Origin: Alnus glutinosa | Lineage: Eukaryota; Streptophyta; Magnoliopsida; Fagales; Betulaceae | NCBI RefSeq assembly: GCF_958979055.1 | Contig: NC_084892.1 | Location: 743,501-807,500 of the forward strand | Reading direction: 5' to 3' | DNA: 64,000 nucleotides | In this document: piece after piece, positions 1-12,045 of the stretch | How the letters are laid out: each line of letters begins with the position of its first letter | Numbering within the stretch: the stretch's first letter is position 1 | Program-made: the position numbers and the translations under genes | Notes under the pieces: generated by a model | Seen by the model: the letters and a program-made list of their open reading frames with translations, nothing else | What the model was told of the DNA's origin: nothing | Database searches by the model: none

Positions 1-373
1 TCCCCTGTTTCACATGAAAAGTAATACGAGGCATTGAAGCTACACTTGGTCCTAGCCCAGATGCTACCAGTCCATTGATCAGGCATTGAGAATATCTCTA
101 AGGTGTTCGGACCACGCTCAGGATCAGAATCACCGATTGAGGGTCTGGCAGCAAGCCATACCGGGTAACTGCATTTGTTCTCGTAGTAGAAGATTAAATC
201 AGAGCGTCCACCTGAAACAGATCATCAATCTCCATGGTTGTCATTTGATTGCATTAAACTTAAAATTTCTACAACATATGTATTGCATGTGAAGCTAAAG
301 AGAAGAGAAGGGTATAAGAGTAACCTGTAGTGAGCAACAAGAGGAGAAGGATGATGAGAGCTCTGTTAGCCAT
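1..373 (-). CDS. Thaumatin-like protein type B, copy B1 (partial, 3' part outside the window)
   Basis: Exon 1 is complement(325..373), 49 nt. It encodes MANRALII followed by a leucine-rich stretch, a typical secretory signal peptide. The donor follows ACAG|GT, giving a phase-1 intron of 113 nt. Exon 2 starts at 211 after a CAG acceptor and runs off the window at base 1. The visible exon reads through YYENKCSYPVWLAARPS, MPDQWTGSIWARTKCSFNAS and SCETG without a stop, matching the N-terminal half of a TLP including the start of the thaumatin signature. TLPs are secreted PR-5 proteins, often antifungal. Copies B2-B4 carry a frameshift further downstream, in a part of B1 that is not visible, so whether B1 is functional is unknown. 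It is the 5' partner of A1 in the B-A block. Confidence 0.8.
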
Positions 374-1548
374 TGAACCTTATCTATAAGTTGGAATAAC
401 AAACGGAGAGTTATAAGAAAAGTAGGGACTGAATTTGGAAAGAAGATAAATGCCGGAGCATCTACTGTGGTTTTTCCTAGTCCTCCTGGAAAGACACTTT
501 TTTTTTCTTTTTTTTTGGAGGCTTCCATGAATTAATGGTAGCATTTGAATAATTACATTGAAATCAACAAGAAAAATTATATAAGTTAGCAGCTATATAT
601 AGTAGTAAAAGAAATTCATTACCATGTTAGTATGTAATTACCATATATATTAGGTGTCGGAAAAATTAAATGCTAAGATTATCTAAAAATTTGTTTCTAT
701 ACAATTGAATAAGTGACAATCTTAAGATATGTGAATTGAGATTGCGACAGATAAGAAAAAGTATAATAAGAATCCAATGATTCCAACCATTGTGTGTGTT
801 AATTAATTATTCATCAAATATAATTAATAAAATCGCTCAATAATAACTTGAGTAAACCCTTTGATTTTATAAAAACACAATCTCATACGATTTCCATATC
901 ATAAATTATTTAGAAAGTAATTAGATACAAAACTTTCTCCATATATAACTCTTACCAGTCCAGATTTTGGGGGGGGCGGCCATCATGAGCCTCCCTAGCC
1001 TTGACTTTGCCCCTGGTTACAAGTTTGAGCACTTCAACATAATTATAAAAATAAAGAGCTGATCTTGTTGAGATTTGGTGAATAGTTTTTTTGAGTAAAA
1101 TAAAAATATGTGGAGTAAATTAAGTTAATAAAGGGCGGACCAGATAAACTGGTTATACGTACGTACCAATATTGATGACAAATTTTCAACTAAGTCTGCC
1201 TATCCCCACAATGAAAACCTTTGAAATTGATGTGGTTAATTGGTGCCCATTTGTCATGGTTGGTGCCCATTTGTCATGACTGGTGTCTCTTGAACGTGGG
1301 GTTTACGTTGCACACCCACTGCGGACTGCCCCTTTTCCACAGCTTTAATTTTGTGTTTTAAATGGTACTTTCTTTTAACGATTCTTCATTTGTCACATGT
1401 GTTTCATGTGACACTCTAGGATTTATGTTAGCAATCAATACAATGTTAACATCAAAGTTAACGGTTTTCTATTTAATATTACAAATTTAGAAGATTAGGA
1501 TGACGAAAAAAAAAAAGGTTTAAAAGCAAGTCAATTACCATTAAAGAC

Positions 1549-1614
<66 letters not shown>

Positions 1615-2673
1615 TCGTAATATTAATTAATGAGTGTAGTTATAATTGTAGTAGCTAAATACGTTTTTTTCTAAACTTTGTATCTAATTAATTTCTAAAT
1701 AATTTAAGGGGGCCATGGTCCTCACAACCCTCTTGGGCATGTAATTGATGACCAGCTGCAGCAAACGAAAATCAGCCCTACTTTTCAAGAGGGGATTTAG
1801 GTTAAGATTGTTTAAGCAGCATCTTTCAAATTCCCATTTTGTTCTCTTTTTTTCTTTTTTCTTTTTTTATTTTTTATTTTTTTTGTTATTGCATTTAATT
1901 TACAATTATTTCTATTGATTAAATTAAACTTCTATTTGATTAAACTTTCTAGAAAGAGATTTTAAATTCATAAACTTTAAATAACTTGCTGCATGTCAAT
2001 ATCCTTTCGAAAAAAAAACCTTGCTGTCAATATACCACCACACACACAAAACAATACATACCCATAGCTTGGTCGAAAAATAAACGAAATGATCAATAAC
2101 TAACACACACACATATACACATATACATAACGATACATACCTTGTTCGGAAAATAAACGAAATGGTCAAAAACACACATATATTAAGCTGTAGTTTTTTT
2201 TTTTATTAAAAACAAAAAGTCATGATAACATAAAAAACTCTAAAAAAATTATTAAAAAGAGTTCTAGAATTCCCCCACAACGCTCCGAAAATAAACGAAA
2301 TGGTCAATAAAAATCTTGACAGAGTCCTTTGGTAAACTTTGAAGGCCTAAATGCAAGAATGGTAGAAGCCTACACCAATAATATTTAATGTGACGCAAAC
2401 AAATTAAAGGATGGCATGAGCGGGCCAACCACTTTAATTAATTATTTAATGGCCACGTCATTTTGTAAATAATTTTATAATAAAAGTCGTAATTTTTTTA
2501 GTATACCATTCAATAGTCCTATGAGACAATTAAAATGAATAGCATCTGAAAATATATATATATAGCAGCTAGCTGAAGAAATATTTATTGTCATAAGCAC
2601 AAGTATTCTTGCTCCGAAATAATTAGTATAAGAAAAAGTTTACATTATTCATTTGATATCTATCATTCAAACG
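374..2673. other. B-to-A intergenic spacer, unit 1
   Basis: No gene is seen here. This is the reference copy of a spacer that recurs at 29.0-31.0, 36.1-39.6 and 44.8-47.5 kb, and in inverted orientation at 26.1-27.2 and 58.4-62.0 kb. Landmarks are a G-tract near 968-974 followed by cggccatcatgagcctccc, an (AT)n(AG)n tract at 1549-1613, and ggccatggtcctcacaaccc near 1711. Open frames here are short and not conserved between copies. Confidence 0.8.
1549..1613. repeat. (AT)n(AG)n compound microsatellite
   Basis: About 11 AT units are followed by about 20 AG units. The same tract, at different length, lies in each B-A spacer (for example 30136-30157, 38455-38489 and 46247-46292). In two copies it is where other elements inserted, at 37.5 and 60.9 kb. 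Confidence 0.9.
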
Positions 2674-2790
2674 TTTATTACACGTACAGACACAGACACA
2701 GGCATGAATGTGCCTTAGTCCATGACAGTACTTATTGTTCTATTATTACTATAGAGAGAAGGAACACATAATTCCTCTCAATCCGTAAAT

Positions 2791-3989
2791 TCAAGCAGCT
2801 GGGCAAAAAGTAATAACGTAGTCAGGTGCGTTGGAGCAGGTAAATGTGCTGTTCTTATCATCATAAGCGTAGCTATAAGCTTGAGGGCATTGGTTCTCGA
2901 AGATCATCGAATAGTTTGTGGGTGGACATGTTTCTGGGGTGTTATGATCGCCAGTGCAACAGTATTGTGGGTCACCGAAAGCTAAGCATGCGCTCTTGCA
3001 AGCGATCACACTCCCATCAGACCCTTTCAGTTGTAGCTCAGCAGGGCAAGCGGCGTTCACGTCTGCCGGGCAACTCGAGGGCTTGCAGTCACCAGTCCCC
3101 CCTTGTGTGGCAACCGAAATAGGGAGGTTGAACCCATCTACAAGGCTGACATCGTAGAAATCTTGTCCACCATTTGCTGCTATGTTGATTTCTACCAAAG
3201 ATGCTGGCGGGATCGCACCGGCACCGTTGCATGCAACCTGGCCGGAGGCACAGTCAGCAGTTTCGCAGGTGAACTTTCCTGAGGCGTCGGTGGTGCATCG
3301 TGTCCGTGCCCAGAACCGGCCTATCCATGGAGCTTGGACATCAACTGATGAGGATGCTTTGGATGCCAGCTCAAATCCAGTAGTTGATAACTGAGGTTTC
3401 TGGTCTGCCGTTAGAGTTCCTGGCCAAACAGTTGTTGGACAGTTGTTTGTGAAAGTTATTTTAGCAGCATGAGCACCTGCATAACATAAATTGTCAAAAG
3501 AATGGTCAGCTCATCAAATTTCATATTCTTCTTTTTTTAATATTAGCTTAAGTCTTTAAGATAAAATTAATATTAGAATTTAAAGTATATAACCTTTCAT
3601 GGAACAAATAAGAGATACACAATTTTAATGTATAAATGAGTAATATCTACATAACATATGTATAAACTCATTACAAATATCATACAAAGCTGACATCAAC
3701 CCGTACTAAAAAAGAAACATATATATATCTAATGAATATTAGACCTAATTACCACATCAACTTTATAAAATATTTGTATGGTATATAGTATTTCTATGTG
3801 TAAATACACTTCAAGGAACAATTAGGAGAGAAAAAGAGAGAAGGTTTAGTACACAAAAATGTAAAATGTGTTTTATGCGAAAGCAATTTGCAAACATATT
3901 ATACAAGTAGACAATGAGATCGATATACCAGCTAGGAAAGTGAAGGCCAAGGCAATAAGGCCGAAGAGTGAAAGGGATTTGATCATCAT
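2791..3989 (-). CDS. Thaumatin-like protein type A, copy A1 (intact, 248 aa)
   Basis: Spliced CDS complement(join(2791..3476,3929..3989)), 747 nt. Exon 1 encodes the signal peptide [21 protein letters not shown]; the intron (452 nt, GT-AG, phase 1) splits a glycine codon, and cleavage is expected after AHA at residue 24. The mature protein has all 16 family cysteines and the thaumatin signature G87-C103 ([17 protein letters not shown]). The acidic-cleft residues of antifungal TLPs fit R78, E116, D129, D134 and D226. Two N-glycosylation sequons (NYS, NST) are present. It ends FCPAA. An AATAAA lies about 110 nt after the stop (2674-2679, minus strand). The product should be an apoplastic PR-5 protein; glucan binding or antifungal action is known for the family and is not shown here. 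The closest copy in the window is A5. Confidence 0.93.
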
Positions 3990-4074
3990 TGTACGTAGTA
4001 GATAGACTAGTACGTTGATCGATGTTGATGAATGGGTTGGGTATTGTAGTGCTAATCTTTGGAACTTGGAGTCG

Positions 4075-4168
4075 TATATATAGAGCCTTAAACGCGACTT
4101 TCGAGGCTCGCGAACGATGCGTAAAACTTGGGTTCGACGTAACAGGAAAGGAAGGTTCCTCCTTGACT
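4075..4168 (-). promoter_or_regulatory. A1 core promoter: TATA box and W-box-type motif
   Basis: On the minus strand a TATA box (CTATATATA, 4075-4083) lies about 90 nt upstream of the start codon. At 4163-4168 the plus strand reads TTGACT, which fits the WRKY-binding W-box TTGAC(C/T). A5 and D keep this motif, A3 has TTGGCT, and A4 lacks the segment. An ACGTG core (acacgtgtca) lies at about 4276-4285. Binding is inferred from motifs only. Confidence 0.55.
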
Positions 4169-4259
4169 TGAACAGATAGTGCGCGCTATCCGTCTTCCAT
4201 TTGGTAATGGGGCGAGACCGGCAGTCGCGACCCGCGAGGTACGGGCTAAATGCCATCCA

Positions 4260-7018
4260 CTCGATTGGAGTTATTTACACGTGTCAGTTTTGGAGATCGA
4301 AAGGGAGGCAAATCCATTTACAACTTTGCATGCGCTCCTATCTATTTTTCTACAAATTATAAGTTCTGGTCGCGCGTGGCCGACCTCTGTTTTTTATGAG
4401 TGGTTGCTTGTAGTTGTGGATTTTTTGTTTCGTTGAAAGAACTTCACTTACGTGCTGGAATTTTTAACTGTAGAGAAGACCGTCCCATGCGAACTGTAAG
4501 GTTTGGATTCAATTTGGAGTACGTGGTATGATCTGGAAGCTAGGGTTTTTTTTTTCTTTCTCAGATCTCTAGATCTTTCCCCAAAAAAGATCTGCTCGAT
4601 CATGAGAAAAGATGACTAAATTAAGTTGAACTGTCAAAGGGAATTGATATCACAGAGTTGAAAACAAATTCATTATCTAAAAATATAGTTATAAAACTGA
4701 ACGCGTTCTAACGTTGTGGCAAGTCTAGGACCAGATATCTGTTCACGTTGTGGCAAGTCGGGTTTGTTGAAAAAAATATGTAGGTGGTCTACCTAGCTTC
4801 CAATATATTAAGTAATCTCTGTATTTACTACGCATGCGTAAAGACTAAAGGATGGGCTGGACAGCCTAGACTGGACCCAAAATGTTTTCTTCTGGAAGAA
4901 CAAAACGAATAAATCATACGTCGTCGTGTAAATGTTGTAACATTCATAGGAATAATTATACAACTAGTTTTTGAGGTTGGCTTAAATTATGAATCATTTT
5001 TTGTGGTATAAAAATTTATAAAAGATTCTTGTAGTAGACTATAATTACAAATCACTCTCTAAACCTTTTTTCGTCCACCCCTAAAGGTGCCGGGAGTGGC
5101 TCGCAACCACTTCTCGATGGACACGTGTCGATTTTTTATTGCGCGTGACGTGACAAATTAACTGATTCTGTTAACTTAGTGAACGCAAAAACGAGTTCAA
5201 GGAGTGATTTGTAATTATAATTTACCACAAAGACTTTTCAAGAACTTTTTGTATTATATAGGGTGATTCGTAATTTAAGTTAAACCTTAAAAACCAATGA
5301 TGCAATTATCTCAAATACATATATATATATATAAAAGGGTTTTCACTTTTCAGTTTTCACTGAGTAGGGAGGGATATATTGCATTTAATTTGAGGTTTTT
5401 TTTTTTTTAGGAGAATTTGTAGATCATTATTTGGTCAATACATACATATTACAATAACAAAAAGAATATTCATTGAACAATTCCAGTGAACGGTCTATAT
5501 ATTACCTACTGCCTACTACGTAGCCTAGCCTCTATTATTACCTATACTACGTACTTCATGCCTCGGATTTCAATTTTTAACATGAACATATACCATAATT
5601 ATTAATTAGGCCCTCTCATCCAGGACCAACCTAGCTCTTCTATTCTTTCTTCATTCCCTTGGGGATATGTTACCTCCCAACTAGGGACGGGTATCGGTTA
5701 AATCATATTGATAGGAATATTTCGAATTCCAAACTAAAGTAGTTAGTTAAATCGGTTTATTCATCAATTTTTTTATTTTATTATTATTTTTTTAATAAGC
5801 ATCACTTTTAAAATTTTCGGTTAAAACAATTAATTCAATAAGTTGGTATATATATAGTCAGTTAACCGATTATTAGTGGGCTTTTTAAATTGGGACAAAG
5901 CTATTTTGATGGGCCAAAAAATGGGTTGTTTTTTGGCTAAACCAAAATGGTTTTTTGGGCTAAAGTTTTAATTTGACATGTTTAATGGGCCTAATTTGAG
6001 TCATTTTGTAATTTGTATTAAAAATCATTTTCAAATTTTCGGTTAAAACGGTTAATTTGGTAAGTCGGTCGGTTAACTAAGAACTTTTTTTTTTTTTTTT
6101 TTAATTTATACCGATTACCGAACCAACCTGAATTTGATATAAATATTTTATTCCAAATTTTGATTATTTCAAGAGGTGGCCATGGTAGGCGATCGAAGGG
6201 AGTTCAGTTGGCGGTTGGTGGGCAACAATATTTAGATATTTCGCCCACTTCTAATCACAAGTTTAGAACCTAACTTATTCTTAAATACACTTAAAAACTT
6301 GCAATTTCAACTCATTGGAACATTTAACACATAGTAATGACCTTGGATGTGGGTTGCCCATGCCTCAGATGTGGATTGCCCATGTAATTATGAGAATAAT
6401 GTAGATGGAATAAGCATACCTTTGGAGGATTTTACAAATATAATAATATATATATTTGTTGTCATATGGTAAATACATCGTAATTTTTAAATTACTATCA
6501 CCATGTACACTACCATTAGATGCATGCAACAAAATAAAATCTGAATCATAAAATAGATTATCATAAGTGAAATGGAAAAGATCCTAATATTCCATATATA
6601 GTTGGAACTCAAAACCTAATTAATTAATTAGTGATGTGTTGTCATTATAGTATCTAATTAATATATGATGTGTAAAGGGCATGACTAAATAATGTGGAAA
6701 TGCAATTTCAATAAAAAGAAGCATTAGACATCGCATTTTAAGATGAAGGGGAGATTAGTCAGGATTAAAATTTCAAATAGACCAAAATAATCCATGCCAA
6801 TGGCGAAGGGATCGTGAAGTGAGAAATGATAATTTGGATAGTTGATGGGGGTAAATTCATTATTCTCCCGTTTTATTTTTCTCCAAAATGGCCATTCCCA
6901 ACAACATATCCTCCAATATCCCCTTTCATGGTCATATTCTGTCAAAATACAAAGCTGAAGATTAAAGCACCCCACTGCATGGATACAACCATTTGTGACA
7001 CTACATGGCGATCCAAAT
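4260..7018. other. A-to-B intergenic spacer, unit 1
   Basis: No gene is seen. It is AT-rich and repeats as a block at 32.4-35.2, 41.1-43.9 and 49.0-51.5 kb, and inverted at 21.9-24.1 kb. It contains a poly-T tract near 6086-6104, the repeated pair 'ggatgtgggttgcccatg' near 6345-6390, and tgatgtgttgtcattatag near 6632. Short frames at 6724-7098 overlap the B2 3' flank and are not convincing genes. Confidence 0.75.
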
Positions 7019-7858
7019 CTAGAAGGGACAAAAGGTTATGTTGTACCTCGTTGCCCCGGTGCATTTATAAAGTGGGAGGATCATTGTCCCCTAGATAGCT
7101 GTGGGCTAGTTTGCATAGTCGCTTGAAGGTCTTCGAGTAGTCGTTAGGCTGGCAAGCCCTTGGGCTACTATAATTCCCTGTGCAGCAATATTTTGGATCC
7201 TTAAACTCATCGCACGCGCTATAACACTCAACATACCGCCCATCACTGTTATGGGCTACTAGAGGACTCGGACACACGTCACTTATAGCTTCTATACAAT
7301 TTACGACAGGACATGGCCCAGCCCCGCCGAGTAGAGAACCCGCCGTCCGGTTGGATCCGGACAGGAATGTTGTGGCCGTGGTTCAAGCTCACTTCATAGG
7401 AGACAAAAGATGGTTTGATCTCGAAATTGAGAAGGGTGACGGGTAATGCGGGTGGTGGGTTTTGGCATTCTTTCAAGCCAGAGCCACAGTCCCCTGTTTC
7501 ACATGAAAAGTAATACGAAGCATTGAAGCAATACTTGGTCCTAGCCCAGATGCTACCAGTCCATTGATCAGGCATTGAGAATATCTCTAAGGTGTCCGGA
7601 TCACGCTCGGGATCAGAATCACCGATTGAGGGCCTAGCAGCAAGCCATACCGGGTAACTGCATTTGTTCTCGTAGTAGAAGATTAAATCAGAGTGTCCAC
7701 CCGAAACAGATCATCAATCTCCATGGTTGTCATTTGTTTGCATTAAACTTAAAATTTATACAACATATGTATTGCGAAGCTAAAAAGAACAGAAGGGTAT
7801 AAGAGTAACCTGTAGTGAGCAACAAGAGGAGAAGGATGATGAGAGCTCTGTTAGCCAT
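7019..7858 (-). pseudogene. Thaumatin-like protein type B, copy B2 (pseudogene)
   Basis: Exon 1 complement(7810..7858) encodes the MANRALII signal peptide; exon 2 would be complement(7019..7700). There are three lesions. First, the intron acceptor reads CGG where B1, B3 and B4 read CAG (bases 7701-7703). Second, there is one extra A at 7337/7338 compared with B5, which shifts the frame just after QPDGG; B3 and B4 share it. Third, there is a private extra A near 7070 (tttataaag against tttataag) that ends the frame at DPPTL. KYCF also replaces KCSF, moving a cysteine. Homology otherwise covers a full TLP through CDEFKDPKYCCTGNYSS. The gene is very unlikely to give a working protein. Confidence 0.88.
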
Positions 7859-8218
7859 TGAACCTTATCTTTTAGGTGGAACAAGGAAATAAGAGAAATA
7901 CTGAAACATTACTGTGGTCTTTCTTAGGTCGTTCTGAAAAGAAAGTTTGTCTATTCTATCTAAAATGCATGGTTTGTTTGCCAACAAAGAGTTGAATCAG
8001 GATTCTTCTCTATTCATCTCTACTTTTTTCAAAAATAAATTATATTTTATTTAACTTTCTTAAATTTTATCTCACAAAGTCAAACTTCGAAATTCACGCA
8101 ATGAATCAAAATTCTATTCTAAGTTCAAAAAAATCAATTCCCAAACGCACCTCTTTTTCCTTTTTCCTATTTTTTTGGGCTTCCATGAATTAATTAATGG
8201 TATCATTTGAATAATTAC
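7859..8218. other. 5' flank of B2
   Basis: This is upstream sequence of type-B genes, partly diverged from the B1 flank at 374-545. It ends at gaataattac (8218), where the inverted block begins. No gene is seen. Confidence 0.5.
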
Positions 8219-9287
8219 CAAATCTCAACGTAAAGATCCGCTCTTGATTTTTATAATTACGTTGAAGTGCTCAAACCAGTAACCAGGGGCAAAGTCAAGG
8301 CTAAGGAGGCTCATGATGCCCCCCCCCCCCCCCCCCCCCCCCTCCCAGAATCTGGACTGGTAAAAGATTTTTTTTTTTTTTTTTTTTTAACATAAAAACC
8401 TTCTTCATTACCGGAAAATACCCCAAAGGGTTACAAAGACCAGAACCAAATATACAATCCAGGGTATCGAAGGCAATTATAACGCCCATAGGCAAAACTA
8501 ACAAAGCCCGAAGGCTAAGATAACGACTAGAGGTAAAGAACTTCTACCCACTAAGCCAAGAAAATCCTAGCTTAAAGCAACTACCGAAAACGGTAGGTTG
8601 TGATACAAGGTAATAATATACATCAAACTAGAAATCCCAGGAATACAAGCACCGGAAAAAACGGCTGGAAAACCAGCGCGTGTAGAACATGCGCCTTCTC
8701 CGGGAATCCCCCCCAACGACAGACGACCTTCAGAAGTCCAGATCGGCACCTTACGAAGCTGAAAAAGCAAGCCGTAACCCGCACGCGCGAGGGCAGGAAA
8801 GAAGACCCCGGCATGTGCTGGTCACGCGCCGAACAGAAGCAAGCTACACGTTCCCACCGGGTGACCATCGTGACCGGAGAGGGCCGAAGACCACAACATG
8901 AAGGTTCTTATGGAGAAAGTATTGGATCTAATTACTTTCTAAATAATTTATGATATGAAAAATTGAGTTTTTTCTAAAAATCAAAAGGTTTACTCAAGTT
9001 ATTATTGCGCGATTTTGTTATTATATTTGATGAGTAATTAATTAATTAACACAATCGTTGGAATCAAAGGATTCTACTATATTTTTTCATATCTATCGCA
9101 ATCTCAATTCACATATCTTAAGATTGTCACTTATTCACGTGTATAGAAACAAATATTTAGATAATCTTAGCATAGAATTTTTTCGACACCACCTAATATA
9201 TGGTATTTACATACTAACATAGTAATGAATTTCTTGTAGTACTATATATAGCTGCTAACTTATATAATTTTTCTTGTTGACTTCAAT
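8219..9287 (-). other. Inverted block of B-A spacer
   Basis: Relative to unit 1 (about 548-1080), this segment is the reverse complement. The left joint reads gaataattac|caaatctcaacg and the right joint ttgacttcaat|gaatagtttttt. Outside both joints the direct orientation resumes. A poly-C run at 8319-8342 is the complement of the G-tract seen in the other spacer copies. The block also hosts a LINE-like insertion at 8368-8905. Confidence 0.8.
8368..8905 (-). mobile_element. LINE-like 3' fragment with poly-A tail
   Basis: A run of about 22 T at 8368 is followed by a more GC-rich 0.5-kb sequence absent from the same place in other spacers. On the minus strand this reads as a retrotransposed 3' end with a poly-A tail. 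No reverse transcriptase is present, so a severely 5'-truncated LINE or a SINE-like copy is likely. Frames in it (8567-8953) are not credible genes. Confidence 0.55.
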
Positions 9288-9449
9288 GAATAGTTTTTTG
9301 AGTAAAATAAAAATATTTAGAGTAAAGTTAATAAAGGGCGGACTAGATAAATTGGTCACTACAAAAAATTCAAGATTTTTGGATTGTTTCAAACTGTCCA
9401 GAAATGGCAAAAAATCGTCTGGAACAAAGTCCAAATGGTTTATTCTGGA

Positions 9450-10491
9450 GGATCCGGCTTCTGTGCTGTACTTTAAAAGTACAACACAGGTGCTGTAATT
9501 TGATGAAGGGCTAGGATTGATCCAGCCCTTCATTAAAAGAAACGTTGCCGTTTTGAAGCAAAGAAAAAATGACGCCGTTATACTCATTTATTTGTAACAA
9601 TTCCTGTTGTGAGTCTCTATCTGGCGGCCAACCTCCGAAAACCCGACCACCTGCGAGTTTCCGACTGAGAAGGCGACAGAGAAAGAGAGAACCGACCACA
9701 GAGCTCCCGATTCGGCGACAGAGAGTCGGATCCGGCCACAGATCTCCCGATTCGGCAACAGAGAGCCGGATCCGGCCACAAATCTCCCGATCCAGCGACC
9801 GAGAGTGGGATCCAGCCACAGATCTCCCGATCCGGCGACAGAGAGTCGGATCCGGGCACAGATCTCCTGATTCGGCGACAGAGAGTCGGATCGGGCCACA
9901 AAACTCCCGATCCGGAGATAAAGAGCCGGATCCAACCATAGAGCTTCCGATCTGGTGACAAAGAGCCGGATCTCTCTTTCCGGAAACCCACGCACACCGC
10001 GCATGGGTTTCTGGCCGGACCCGTTCGTGGGTTTTCCGACCGGATCTCTCTTTCTCGTGGCCGGATCTCTCTGTCTTTGTCACCAGATCACTCTTTCTTT
10101 GTCGCTGTCTTTGTCGAGAGCTCACCAGTGGTCGGGGTGGTCGGGATTCGTGGGTTTTCTGGCCGGATCTCTCTTTCTCGTGGCTGGTCCTCCCTTTCTT
10201 GTGGCCGGATCTCTCTGTCTTTGTCGCCGGATCACTCTGTTTTTGTTGCCGTCTCTGTCGAGAGCTCACCAGTGGTCGGGATTCGGGGTCTGGTCGCCGG
10301 ATATAAACTTAGAGGAGGAAGTGTTACAAATGAGTATAACGGCGTCAAACGAGATTTTGCAGCGTCATTTTTTCTTTGCTTCAAAACTACAACGTTTGTT
10401 TTATTGAAGGGCTGGATCAATCCTAGCCCTTCATCAAATTACAGCACCTGTGCTGTACTTCTAAAGTACGTACAGCACAGAAGCCGGATCC
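9450..10491. mobile_element. Non-autonomous Mutator-like (MULE) element
   Basis: Inverted repeats of about 160-180 bp bound this 1042-bp element. Both ends begin ggatccggcttctgtgctgt when read inward and continue through gatgaagggctaggattgat. It is flanked by tattctgga (9441-9449) and tattcaaga (10492-10500), 9-bp direct repeats with 7 of 9 matches, the length expected for MULEs. The interior is GC-rich and repetitive, with no transposase. It lies inside the CACTA remnant. Confidence 0.75.
9690..9965. repeat. Minisatellite of about 40 bp units
   Basis: Imperfect units of the form gatctcccgattcggcgaca then gagagtcggatccggccaca repeat about six times. The 10000-10280 half of the same element carries related cggatctctctttct motifs in the opposite sense. 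Long open frames on both strands here are by-products of the repeat. Confidence 0.8.
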
Positions 10492-11718
10492 TATTCAAGA
10501 CAGTTTAAAACTGTCCAAAAATATGGTCGAGAATTCGAGTTATGGACGGTTTGGGCAAAACCATCCAAAATATTTTTTTTTAAAAAAAAAAAAAATATTA
10601 ACCTCATTGGCACAAGAAAATCCTTAATACAAAATTTTTTATATTAACGTGCACAAATCCAAATCCAAATCCAAGGTCCAAAATGCACTTCTGCACAACA
10701 ACAGTCTACCAGCTTACATGTTACAAAATTCAAATGCATACCTATTACAGAATTCAAATCCAAATACATAATTAAAACCCAAATAATTTTAAACCTATAA
10801 TCCATGCCCCATAAATCATAATCATCAATTCAAGCCCGAGAATCTGATTTATGGCCTAGTGTGCATTGCTTGATTCAGCTTTAATGTGCTCAACTACATC
10901 AAATTACTTGCAAAAATGCAATTCCTGATTACCAAAAACAAATGCAATCCCGATTACCAAAATTATCTTTATATTTGTATAAATACAAAATAAATAGAGG
11001 AAACCGGTGGAAACATAACAAATATGAACATCTACATGCAGTTTGAGAAAGTAAGCATTTGGTAGATATTTATCATTACTCCTAACAATTTCTTGTTTAT
11101 CCGAGGACACTTTGTTGAGAAATATTCTCAATTGTTAGCAAATTGACTTATTTAATTCCTATAAGCCCATTAACATATATTTAAAGGTACTAGAGGAATT
11201 TTGTTATGTATTTTGAACCTGTGTTGGTTACTGCAACAAAGAAAATTAAAAAAAAAAAATCAAATCCTAACGATGAGTTACACTGACCTAAAGCAAGTAA
11301 TTGGCCTAAAACAGTTAGGAGCTAAATACATTTTTTTCATCATAATATCAGCCTCCTTGATTTAAATATACCTACGATATCTATAAAACAAACGATGCAG
11401 AAAGCATATGTTTTAGTTACCACCTTAACCTAAAAATGTATTTATATATGGGTTTTTTATATTATTCAAGGGTCCTAAAACAATGAAACATAATGAGCAT
11501 AGATAGGATTGTGAGAAAACATACTCATAGCCAACAAGCACTATCCCTTTTATGCGTCACCTTATCATGTCTCATTGTCATCATTGGCTTCCCCTGCATT
11601 TGTACATACACATAGCCTTAGGCTTCTCTTCAAATCTCTTCAAAGAGTACAACAATGAAATTTTTATACTTATTTGTCACTTAATGAAAAATTAAGACTA
11701 AACCAAAACATCACATTC

Positions 11719-12045
11719 TTAGTTGTTTCCCATTGATGGTTGTCTCCCCGCCATAATCATGGCTACCATACGTTTGACGGTTGCCAGCTCTTCCTGTTGC
11801 GTTGCATACTTGATGTTTTGCTTTTGAAGTTGGACGTTTTGCGATTCGTACAAAGTTTTCAGACGTTCCATCTTAGCAGCCATCACTTGTTCCCTGGGAA
11901 TAGGCGCACTAGAAATCAACCCCTGTCCAGAGGTATAAAAGGTGGATAGACAGGAAGTCGGCCCTAACCCCACCCCGCGTACACAACCGAAATGTTCATG
12001 TCCTAGTACTTGTGCGCACGCATCATTATGCGACCAATAAATCAA
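11719..12045 (-). pseudogene. CACTA transposase-associated protein fragment (C-terminal part)
   Basis: A 108-aa frame contains VLGHEHFGCVRGVGLGPTS, followed by a Glu/Gln-rich coiled-coil-like stretch and a short tail ending SMGNN. This arrangement is characteristic of the plant En/Spm-like (Transposase_24 / Ptta) proteins of CACTA elements. Upstream exons would lie to the right, toward 12.1 kb, where only short exon-like pieces are visible. The gene is therefore a fragment. It would act in transposition, not as a host gene. Confidence 0.65.

Noticed and set aside
2844-3394. Plus-strand frames opposite TLP-A1 (also opposite A3, A4, A5 and B copies)
   Set aside because: They are antisense shadows of a conserved GC-rich exon. 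They recur only because the exon is duplicated.
3873-4256. A 127-aa frame containing the A1 signal peptide with a long upstream extension
   Set aside because: The upstream part crosses the TATA box and 5' UTR, and the downstream part reads into the intron. The real start is the MMIKS methionine at 3989.
9511-10269. A 252-aa open frame on the minus strand, with similarly long frames on other frames and strands
   Set aside because: It lies wholly in the 40-bp minisatellite and TIRs of the MULE. Three or more frames are open in parallel because of repeat composition. No domain is seen.
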